Shown piece by piece: positions 51,171 through 62,390 of a DNA stretch of 64,000 nt (position 1 is the stretch's first letter; each line of letters starts with the position of its first letter). The stretch comes from Hippophae tibetana (Eukaryota; Streptophyta; Magnoliopsida; Rosales; Elaeagnaceae). A model generated the notes under the pieces. It searched no databases. It had not been told where the DNA came from and saw only the letters and a list, made by a program, of their open reading frames with translations. The position numbers were made by a program, and so were the translations under genes. The stretch lies in assembly GCA_037013495.1 (NCBI GenBank), contig CM072810.1, positions 52,872,843 through 52,936,842 on the forward strand, written 5' to 3'.

Positions 51171-52954
51171 ACTTACCTCGGTTGCATCATTCCGTCTCTT
51201 GTAAGCGAACTTCACCTCTAAGTTGTGCTTTTATGGGATACAAATCGGAGATCATGTTTTGATACCAAACATAGGAAAATAGCTAATCCTTCCTTCCTAA
51301 AGCTTAAGCTTTGAATACGGGACGCTTGAACTGCCACCCTTAATCCTCGTTCAAAGCTCACAACAAGTGACGAGGATGTTACCCCCCTGTGCACGACACA
51401 AGTCATTCTAAATGACACTTGGAAACAACAAGGAAAGGTTACCCACAACAACGAACCCAGGGATGGTACTTACCTCGGTTGCATCATTCCGTCTCTTGTA
51501 AGCGAACTTCACCTCTAAGTTGTGCTTTTATGGGATACAAATCGGAGATCATGTTTTGATACCAAACATAGGAAAATAGCTAATCCTTCCTTTCTAAAGC
51601 TTAAGCTTTCAATACGGGACGCTTGAACTGTCACCCTTAATCCTCGTTCAAAGCTCACAACAAGTCACGAGGATGTTACCCCCCCGTGCATGACACAAGT
51701 CATTCTAAATGACACTTGGAAACAACATAGAAAGGTTACCCACAACCACAAACCCAGGGATGGATACTTACCTCGGTTGCATCATTCCGTCTCTTGCAAA
51801 TGAACTTCACCTCGAACTTGTGCTTTTATGGGATACAAATTCGGAGATCATGTTTTGATAACAAATATAGGAAAAATAGCTAATCCTTCCTTCCTAAAGC
51901 TTAAGCTTCCCATACGGGACGCTTGAACTGTCACCCTTAATCCTCGTTCAAAGATCACAACAAGTCACGAGGCTGTTACCCCCCGTGCACGACACAAGTC
52001 CTTCTAAATGACACTTGGAAACAACATAGAAAGGTTACCCACAACCACAAACCCAGGGATGGATACTTACCTCGGTTGCATCATTCCGTCTCTTGTAAAT
52101 GAACTTCACCTCGAACTTGTGCTTTTATGGGATACAAATCGGAGATCATATTTTGATACCAAACATAGGAAAATAGTTAATCCTTCCTTCCTAAATCTTA
52201 AGCTTTCAATACGCGACGCTTGAACTGTCACCCTTAATCCTCGTTGAAAGATCACAACAAGTCACGAGGCTGTTACCCCCGTGCACGACACAAGTCATTC
52301 TAAATGACACTTGGAAACAACATAGAAAGGTTTCCCACAACAACGAACCCCCGGATAGTACTTACCTCGGTTGCATCATTCCGTCTCTTGTAAGCGAACT
52401 TCACCTCTAAGTTGTGCTTTTATGGGATACAAATCGGAGATCATGTTTTGATACCAAACATAGGAAAATAGTTAATCCTTCCTTCCTAAATCTTAAGCTT
52501 TCAATACGGGACGCTTGAACTGTCACCCTTAATCCTCTTTCAAAGCTCACAACAAGTCACGAGGATGTTACCCCCCCCGTGCACGACACAAGTCATTCTA
52601 AATGACACTTGGAAACAACAAAGAAAGGTTACCCACAACATAGAACCCAGGGATGGTACTTACCTCGGTTGCATCATTCCGTCTCTTGTAAGCAAACTTT
52701 ACCTCGAACTTGTGCTTTTATGGGACACAAACCTCAGATCATGTTTTGATACCAAACATAGGAAAAATAGCTAATCCTTCCTTCCAAAAGCTTAAGCTTT
52801 CAATACGGGACGCTTGAACTGTCACCCTTAATCCTCGTTCAAAGCTCACAACAAGTGACGAGGATGTTACCCCCCTGTGCACGACACAAGTCATTCTAAA
52901 TGACACTTGGAAACAACAAGGAAAGGTTACCCACAACAACGAACCCAGGGATGG
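51170..52954. repeat. 6-monomer HOR, 1785 bp, copy 1 of 3
   Basis: The unit has a D-like monomer with GTGACGAGG and CCCCCCTGTGCAC, a D, an A, an A/C chimera (GTAAATGAAC left end, GATCATATTTTG right end), a monomer with GGTTTCCCAC and GGATAGTAC, and a B monomer with TTCCAAAAGC. Corresponding positions are 1785 bp apart between copies 1 and 2. The C-run at 52571-52578 is eight long. Private change: AGCAAACTTT near 52691. Confidence 0.88.
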
Positions 52955-54742
52955 TACTTACCTCGGTTGCATCATTCCGTCTCTTGTAAGCGAACTTCAC
53001 CTCTAAGTTGTGCTTTTATGGGATACAAATCGGAGATCATGTTTTGATACCAAACATAGGAAAATAGCTAATCCTTCCTTCCTAAAGCTTAAGCTTTGAA
53101 TACGGGACGCTTGAACTGCCACCCTTAATCCTCGTTCAAAGCTCACAACAAGTGACGAGGATGTTACCCCCCTGTGCACGACACAAGTCATTCTAAATGA
53201 CACTTGGAAACAACAAGGAAAGGTTACCCACAACAACGAACCCAGGGATGGTACTTACCTCGGTTGCATCATTCCGTCTCTTGTAAGCGAACTTCACCTC
53301 TAAGTTGTGCTTTTATGGGATACAAATCGGAGATCATGTTTTGATACCAAACATAGGAAAATAGCTAATCCTTCCTTTCTAAAGCTTAAGCTTTCAATAC
53401 GGGACGCTTGAACTGTCACCCTTAATCCTCGTTCAAAGCTCACAACAAGTCACGAGGATGTTACCCCCCCGTGCATGACACAAGTCATTCTAAATGACAC
53501 TTGGAAACAACATAGAAAGGTTACCCACAACCACAAACCCAGGGATGGATACTTACCTCGGTTGCATCATTCCGTCTCTTGCAAATGAACTTCACCTCGA
53601 ACTTGTGCTTTTATGGGATACAAATTCGGAGATCATGTTTTGATAACAAATATAGGAAAAATAGCTAATCCTTCCTTCCTAAAGCTTAAGCTTCCCATAC
53701 GGGACGCTTGAACTGTCACCCTTAATCCTCGTTCAAAGATCACAACAAGTCACGAGGCTGTTACCCCCCGTGCACGACACAAGTCCTTCTAAATGACACT
53801 TGGAAACAACATAGAAAGGTTACCCACAACCACAAACCCAGGGATGGATACTTACCTCGGTTGCATCATTCCGTCTCTTGTAAATGAACTTCACCTCGAA
53901 CTTGTGCTTTTATGGGATACAAATCGGAGATCATATTTTGATACCAAACATAGGAAAATAGTTAATCCTTCCTTCCTAAATCTTAAGCTTTCAATACGCG
54001 ACGCTTGAACTGTCACCCTTAATCCTCGTTGAAAGATCACAACAAGTCACGAGGCTGTTACCCCCGTGCACGACACAAGTCATTCTAAATGACACTTGGA
54101 AACAACATAGAAAGGTTTCCCACAACAACGAACCCCCGGATAGTACTTACCTCGGTTGCATCATTCCGTCTCTTGTAAGCGAACTTCACCTCTAAGTTGT
54201 GCTTTTATGGGATACAAATCGGAGATCATGTTTTGATACCAAACATAGGAAAATAGTTAATCCTTCCTTCCTAAATCTTAAGCTTTCAATACGGGACGCT
54301 TGAACTGTCACCCTTAATCCTCTTTCAAAGCTCACAACAAGTCACGAGGATGTTACCCCCCCCCCCGTGCACGACACAAGTCATTCTAAATGACACTTGG
54401 AAACAACAAAGAAAGGTTACCCACAACATAGAACCCAGGGATGGTACTTACCTCGGTTGCATCATTCCGTCTCTTGTAAGCGAACTTTACCTCGAACTTG
54501 TGCTTTTATGGGACACAAACCTCAGATCATGTTTTGATACCAAACATAGGAAAAATAGCTAATCCTTCCTTCCAAAAGCTTAAGCTTTCAATACGGGACG
54601 CTTGAACTGTCACCCTTAATCCTCGTTCAAAGCTCACAACAAGTGACGAGGATGTTACCCCCCTGTGCACGACACAAGTCATTCTAAATGACACTTGGAA
54701 ACAACAAGGAAAGGTTACCCACAACAACGAACCCAGGGATGG
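52955..54742. repeat. 6-monomer HOR, 1788 bp, copy 2 of 3
   Basis: Same unit, with the C-run at 54356-54366 grown to eleven. Spacing to copy 1 is 1785 bp before this run and 1788 bp after it, so the run accounts for the whole length change. Apart from this and AGCGAACTTT for AGCAAACTTT, I saw no difference from copy 1. Confidence 0.88.
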
Positions 54743-56420
54743 TACTTACCTCGGTTGCATCATTCCGTCTCTTGTAAGCGAACTTCACCTCTAAGTTGTG
54801 CTTTTATGGGATACAAATCGGAGATCATGTTTTGATACCAAACATAGGAAAATAGCTAATCCTTCCTTCCTAAAGCTTAAGCTTTGAATACGGGACGCTT
54901 GAACTGCCACCCTTAATCCTCGTTCAAAGCTCACAACAAGTGACGAGGATGTTACCCCCCTGTGCACGACACAAGTCATTCTAAATGACACTTGGAAACA
55001 ACAAGGAAAGGTTACCCACAACAACGAACCCAGGGATGGTACTTACCTCGGTTGCATCATTCCGTCTCTTGTAAGCGAACTTCACCTCTAAGTTGTGCTT
55101 TTATGGGATACAAATCGGAGATCATGTTTTGATACCAAACATAGGAAAATAGCTAATCCTTCCTTTCTAAAGCTTAAGCTTTCAATACGGGACGCTTGAA
55201 CTGTCACCCTTAATCCTCGTTCAAAGCTCACAACAAGTCACGAGGATGTTACCCCCCCGTGCATGACACAAGTCATTCTAAATGACACTTGGAAACAACA
55301 TAGAAAGGTTACCCACAACCACAAACCCAGGGATGGATACTTACCTCGGTTGCATCATTCCGTCTCTTGTAAATGAACTTCACCTCGAACTTGTGCTTTT
55401 ATGGGATACAAATTCGGAGATCATGTTTTGATAACAAATATAGGAAAAATAGCTAATCCTTCCTTCCTAAAGCTTAAGCTTCCCATACGGGACGCTTGAA
55501 CTGTCACCCTTAATCCTCGTTCAAAGATCACAACAAGTCACGAGGCTGTTACCCCCCGTGCACGACACAAGTCCTTCTAAATGACACTTGGAAACAACAT
55601 AGAAAGGTTACCCACAACCACAAACCCAGGGATGGATACTTACCTCGGTTGCATCATTCCGTCTCTTGTAAATGAACTTCACCTCGAACTTGTGCTTTTA
55701 TGGGATACAAATCGGAGATCATATTTTGATACCAAACATAGGAAAATAGTTAATCCTTCCTTCCTAAATCTTAAGCTTTCAATACGCGACGCTTGAACTG
55801 TCACCCTTAATCCTCGTTGAAAGATCACAACAAGTCACGAGGCTGTTACCCCCGTGCACGACACAAGTCATTCTAAATGACACTTGGAAACAACATAGAA
55901 AGGTTTCCCACAACAACGAACCCCCGGATAGTACTTACCTCGGTTGCATCATTCCGTCTCTTGTAAGCGAACTTCACCTCTAAGTTGTGCTTTTATGGGA
56001 TACAAATCGGAGATCATGTTTTGATACCAAACATAGGAAAATAGTTAATCCTTCCTTCCTAAATCTTAAGCTTTCAATACGGGACGCTTGAACTGTCACC
56101 CTTAATCCTCTTTCAAAGCTCACAACAAGTCACGAGGATGTTACCCCCCCCCGTGCACGACACAAGTCATTCTAAATGACACTTGGAAACAACAAAGAAA
56201 GGTTACCCACAACATAGAACCCAGGGATGGTACTTACCTCGGTTGCATCATTCCGTCTCTTGTAAGCGAACTTTACCTCGAACTTGTGCTTTTATGGGAC
56301 ACAAACCTCAGATCATGTTTTGATACCAAACATAGGAAAAATAGCTAATCCTTCCTTCCAAAAGCTTAAGCTTTCAATACGGGACGCTTGAACTGTCACC
56401 CTTAATCCTCGTTCAAAGCT
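54743..56420. repeat. 6-monomer HOR, copy 3 of 3, incomplete
   Basis: Third copy, with the C-run at 56144-56152 nine long. A CTTGTAAATG end near 55375 replaces CTTGCAAATG of copies 1 and 2. It leaves the pattern near 56420: after the TTCCAAAAGC monomer the text reads GTCACGAGG and GTGCATGAC where copies 1 and 2 have GTGACGAGG and CTGTGCACG. Confidence 0.85.
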
Positions 56421-57040
56421 CACAACAAGTCACGAGGATGTTACCCCCCCGTGCATGACACAACTCATTCTAAATGACACTTGGAAACAACATAGAAAGG
56501 TTACCCACAACCACAAACCCAGGGATGGATACTTACCTCGGTTGCATCATTCCGTCTCTTGTAAATGAACTTCACCTCGAACTTGTGCTTTTATGGGATA
56601 CAAATTCGGAGATCATGTTTTGATAACAAATATAGGAAAAATAGCTAATCCTTCCTTCCTAAAGCTTAAGCTTCCCATACGGGACGCTTGAACTGTCACC
56701 CTTAATCCTCGTTCAAAGATCACAACAAGTCACGAGGCTGTTACCCCCCGTGCACGACACAAGTCATTCTAAATGACACTTGGAAACAACATAGAAAGGT
56801 TACCCACAACAACGAACCCCGGGATGGTACTTACCTCGGTTGCATCATTCCGTCTCATGTAAGCGAACTTCACCTCGAACTTGTGCTTTTATGGGATCCA
56901 AATCGGAGATCATGTTTTGATACCAAACATAGGAAAATAGCTAATCCTTCCTTTCTAAAGCTTAAGCTTTCAATACGGGACGCTTGAACTGTCACCCTTA
57001 ATCCTCGTTCAAAGCTCACAACAAGTCACGAGGATGTTAC
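56420..57040. repeat. Two linking monomers (A, then E-like)
   Basis: A D/A monomer pair with the private ACACAACTCATT near 56460 leads to an E-like monomer (GTCTCATGTAAG, GGGATCCAAAT, TCCTTTCTAAAG). The E-like monomer ends in GATGTTACC and so lacks the KpnI change found at the matching place in 30.5-49.9 kb. It may be the older form of that monomer. Confidence 0.6.
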
Positions 57041-60000
57041 CCCCCCGTGCATGACACAAGTCATTCTAAATGACACGTGGAAACAACATAGAAAGGTTAC
57101 CCACAACCACAAACCCAGGGATGGATACTTACCTCGGTTGCATCATTCCGTCTCTTGTAAATGAACTTCACCTCGAACTTGTGCTTTTATGGGATACAAA
57201 TTCGGAGATCATGTTTTGATAACAAATATAGGAAAAATAGCTAATCCTTCCTTCCTAAATCTTAAGCTTTCAATACGGGACGCTTGAACTGTCACCCTTA
57301 ATCCTCTTTCAAAGCTCACAACAAGTCACGAGGATGTTACCCCCCCGTGCACGACACAAGTCATTCTAAATGACACTTGGAAACAACAAAGAAAGGTTTC
57401 CCACAACATAGAACCCAGGGATGGTACTTACCTCGGTTGCATCATTCCGTCTCTTGTAAGCGAACTTTACCTCGAACTTGTGCTTTTATGGGACACAAAC
57501 CTCAGATCATGTTTTGATACCAAACATAGGAAAAATAGCTAATCCTTCCTTCCTAAAGCTTAAGCTTTGAATACGGGACGCTTGAACTGCCACCCTTAAT
57601 CCTCGTTCAAAGCTCACAACAAGTCACGAGGATGTTACCCCCCCGTGCACGACACAAGTCATTCTAAATGACACTTGGAAACAACAAGGAAAGGTTACCC
57701 ACAACAATGAACCCAGGGATGGTACTTACCTCGGTTGCATCATTCCGTCTCTTGTAAGCGAACTTCACCTCTAAGTTGTGCTTTTATGGGATACAAATCG
57801 GAGATCATGTTTTGATACCAAACATAGGAAAATAGCTAATCCTTCCTTTCTAAAGCTTAAGCTTTCAATACGGGACGCTTGAACTGTCACCCTTAATCCT
57901 CGTTCAAAGCTCACAACAAGTCACGAGGATGTTACCCCCCCGTGCATTACACAAGTCATTCTAAATGACACTTGGAAACAACATAGAAAGGTTACCCACA
58001 ACCACAAACCCAGGGATGGATACTTACCTCGGTTGCATCATTCCGTCTCTTGTAAATGAACTTCACCTCGAACTTGTGCTTTTATAGGATACAAATTCGG
58101 AGATCATGTTTTGATAACAAATATAGGAAAAATAGCTAATCCTTCCTTCCTAAAGCTTAAGCTTCCCATACGGGACGCTTGAACTGTCACCCTTAATCCT
58201 CGTTCAAAGATCACAACAAGTCACAAGGCTGTTACCCCCCGTGCACGACACAAGTCATTCTAAATGACACTTGGAAACAACAAAGAAAGGTTACCTACAA
58301 CAACGAACCCCGGGATGGTACTTACCTCGGTTGCATCATTCCGTCTCTTGTAAGCGAACTTCACCTCGAACTTGTGCTTTTATGGGATCCAAATCGGAGA
58401 TCATGTTTTGATACCAAACATAGGAAAATAGTTAATCCTTCCTTCCTAAAGCTTAAGCTTTCCAAGCGGGAAGCTTGAACTGTCACCCTTAATCCTCGTT
58501 CAAAGATCACAACAAGTCACGAGGCTGTTACCCCCCGTGCACGACACAAGTCATTTTAAATGACACTTGGAAACAACATAGAAAGGTTACCCACAACAAC
58601 GAACCCCGGGATGGTACTTACCTCGGTTGCATCATTCCGTCACTTGTAAGCGAACTTCACCTTGAACTTGTGCTTTTATGGGATCCAAATCGGAGATCAT
58701 GTTTTGATACCAAACATAGGAAAATAGTTAATCCTTCCTTCCTAAAGCTTAAGCTTTCCAAGCGGGAAGCTTGAACTGTCACCCTTAATCCTCGTTCAAA
58801 GATCACAACAAGTCACGAGGCTGTTACCCCCCGTGCACGACACAAGTCATTTTAAATGACACTTGGAAACAACATAGAAAGGTTACCCACAACAACAAAC
58901 CCAGGGATGGTACTTACCTCGGTTGCATCATTCCGTCTCTTGTAAGCGAACTTCACCTCTAACTAGTGCTTTTATGGGATACAAATCGGAGATCATATTT
59001 TGATACCAAACATAGGAAAATAGTTAATCCTTCCTTCCTAAATCTTAAGCTTTCAATACGCGACGCTTGAACTGTCACCCTTAATCCTCGTTGAAAGATC
59101 ACAACAAGTCACGAGGTTGTTACCCCCGTGCACGACACAAGTCATTCTAAATGACACTTGGAAACAACATAGAAAGGTTACCCACAACAACGAACCCCCG
59201 GATGGTACTTACCTCGGTTGCATCATTCCGTCTCTTGTAAGCGAACTTCACCTCTAAGTTGTGCTTTTATCGAATACAAATCGGAGATCATGTTTTGATA
59301 CCAAACATAGGAAAATAGCTAATCCTTCCTTCCTAAAGCTTAAGCTTTGAATACGGGACGCTTGAACTGCCACCCTTAATCCTCGTTCAAAGCTCACAAC
59401 AAGTCACGAGGATGTTACCCCCCCGTGCACGACACAAGTCATTCTAAATGACACTTGGAAACAACAAGGAAAGGTTACCCACAACAACGAACCCAGGGAT
59501 GGTACTTACCTCGGTTGCATCATTCCGTCTCTTGTAAGCGAACTTCACCTCTAAGTTGTGCTTTTATGGGACACAAACCTCAGATCATGTTTTGATACCA
59601 AACATAGGAAAATAGCTAATCCTTCCTTTCTAAAGCTTAAGCTTTCAATACGGGACGCTTGAACTGTCACCCTTAATCCTCGTTCAAAGCTCACAACAAG
59701 CCACGAGGATATTACCCCCCCGTGCATGACACAAGTCATTCTAAATGACACTTGGAAACAACATAGAAAGGTTACCCACAACCACAAACCCAGGGATGGA
59801 TACTTACCTCGGTTGCATCATTCCGTCTCTTGTAAATGAACTTCACCTCGAACTTGTGCTTTTATGGGATACAAATTCGGAGATAATGTTTTGATAACAA
59901 ATATAGGAAAAATAGCTAATCCTTCCTTCCTAAAGCTTAAGCTTCCCATACGGGACGCTTGAACTGTCACCCTTAATCCTCGTTCAAAGATCACAACAAG

Positions 60001-61640
60001 TCACGAGGCTGTTACCCCCCGTGCACGACACAAGTCATTCTAAATGACACTTGGAAACAACATAGAAAGGTTACCCACAACAACGAACCCCGGGATGGTA
60101 CTTACCTCGGTTGCATCATTCCGTCTCATGTAAGCGAACTTCACCTCGAACTTGTGCTTTTATGGGATCCAAATCGGAGATCATGTTTTGATACCAAACA
60201 TAGGAAAATAGTTAATCCTTCCTTCCTAAAGCTTAAGCTTTCCAAGCGGGACGCTTGAACTGTCACCCTTAATCCTCGTTCAAAGATCACAACAAGTCAC
60301 AAGGCTGTTACCCCCCGTGCACGACACAAGTCATTTTAAATGACACTTGGAAACAACATAGAAAGGTTACCCACAACAACAAACCCAGGGATGGTACTTA
60401 CCTCGGTTGCATCATTCCGTCTCTTGTAAGCGAACTTCACCTCTAACTAGTGCTTTTATGGGATACAAATCGGAGATCATATTTTGATACCAAACATAGG
60501 AAAATAGTTAATCCTTCCTTCCTTAATCTTAAGCTTTCAATACGCGACGCTTGAACTGTCACCCTTAATCCTCGTTGAAAGATCACAACAAGTCACGAGG
60601 CTGTTACCCCCGTGCACGACACAAGTCATTCTAAATGACACTTGGAAACAACATAGAAAGGTTACCCACAACAACGAACCCCCGGATGGTACTTACCTCG
60701 GTTGCATCATTCCGTCTCTTGTAAGCGAACTTCACCTCTAAGTTGTGCTTTTATGGGATACAAATCGGAGATCATGTTTTGATACCAAACATAGGAAAAT
60801 AGCTAATCCTTCCTTCCTAAAGCTTAAGCTTTGAATACGGGACGCTTGAACTGCCACCCTTAATCCTCGTTCAAAGCTCACAACAAGTGACGAGGATGTT
60901 ACCCCCCTGTGCACGACACAAGTTATTCTAAATGACACTTGGAAACAACAAGGAAAGGTTACCCACAACAACGAACCCAGGGATGGTACTTACCTCGGTT
61001 GCATCATTCCGTCTCTTGTAAGCGAACTTCACCTCTAAGTTGTGCTTTTATGGGATACAAATCGGAGATCATGTTTTGATACCAAACATAGGAAAATAGC
61101 TAATCCTTCCTTTCTAAAGCTTAAGCTTTCAATACGGGACGCTTGAACTGTCACCCTTAATCCTCGTTCAAAGCTCACAACAAGTCACGAGGATGTTACC
61201 CCCCCGTGCATGACACAAGTCATTCTAAATGACACTTGGAAACAACATAGAAAGGTTACCCACAACCACAAACCCAGGGATGGATACTTACCTCGGTTGC
61301 ATCATTCCGTCTCTTGTAAATGAACTTCACCTCGAACTTGTGCTTTTATGGGATACAAATTCGGAGATCATGTTTTGATAACAAATATAGGAAAAATAGC
61401 TAATCCTTCCTTCCTAAAGCTTAAGCTTCCCATACGGGACGCTTGAACTGTCACCCTTAATCCTCGTTCAAAGATCACAACAAGTCACGAGGCTGTTACC
61501 CCCCGTGCACGACACAAGTCCTTCTAAATGACACTTGGAAACAACATAGAAAGGTTACCCACAACCACAAACCCAGGGATGGATACTTACCTCGGTTGCA
61601 TCATTCCATCTCTTGTAAATGAACTTCACCTCGAACTTGT
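57040..61640. repeat. Copy of 36.8-41.4 kb, 20244-bp offset
   Basis: GCATTACAC at 37700 and 57944, CCTACAACAACG at 38050 and 58294, and AACTAG at 38717 and 58961 are 20244 bp apart; by 40199 and 60445 the offset is 20246. That is 68 monomers. The order of A, B, D, E pair, C, D, chimera, A, E and C is kept over about 4.6 kb. This copy lacks CCCGTAATCC, CCTGGGTTGC and the lost base in CTCGGTGCATC. Its own changes include CGTCACTTG near 58640, TTTTATCGAATAC near 59267 and GGAGATAATG near 59879. Confidence 0.8.
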
Positions 61641-62390
61641 GCTTTTATGGGATACAAATCGGACATCTTATTTTGATACCAAACATAGGAAAATAGTTAA
61701 TCCTTCCTTCCTAAATCTTAAGCTTTCAATACGCGACGCTTGAACTGTCACCCTTAATCCTCGTTGAAAGATCACAACAAGTCACGAGGCTGTTACCCCC
61801 GTGCACGACACAAGTCATTCTAAATGACACTTGGAAACAACATAGAAAGGTTTCCCACAACAACGAACCCCCGGATAGTACTTACCTCGGTTGCATCATT
61901 CCGTCTCTTGTAAGCGAACTTCACCTCTAAGTTGTGCTTTTATGGGATACAAATCGGAGATCATGTTTTGATACCAAACATAGGAAAATAGTTAATCCTT
62001 CCTTCCTAAATCTTAAGCTTTCAATACGGGACGCTTGAACTGTCACCCTTAATCCTCTTTCAAAGCTCACAACAAGTCACGAGGATGTTACCCCCCCCGT
62101 GCACGACACAAGTCATTCTAAATGACACTTGGAAACAACAAAGAAAGGTTACCCACAACATAGAACCCAGGGATGGTACTTACCTCGGTTGCATCATTCC
62201 GTCTCTTGTAAGCGAACTTTACCTCGAACTTGTGCTTTTATGGGACACAAACCTCAGATCATGTTTTGATACCAAACATAGGAAAAATAGCTAATCCTTC
62301 CTTCCAAAAGCTTAAGCTTTCAATACGGGACGCTTGAACTGTCACCCTTAATCCTCGTTCAAAGCTCACAACAAGTCACGAGGATGTTAC
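61640..62390. repeat. End of a 1785-bp-type HOR copy, 9520-bp offset
   Basis: The stretch from about 59.9 kb to here pairs with 50.4-52.87 kb at 9520 bp (32 monomers): AACTAG 50925 and 60445, changed CCTTAATC 51001 and 60521. It has the A/C chimera with private GGACATCTTATTTTG near 61663, the GGTTTCCCAC monomer, an eight-C run at 62091-62098 and the TTCCAAAAGC monomer. It is a fourth, separate copy of the 51.17-56.42 kb unit. Confidence 0.75.
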
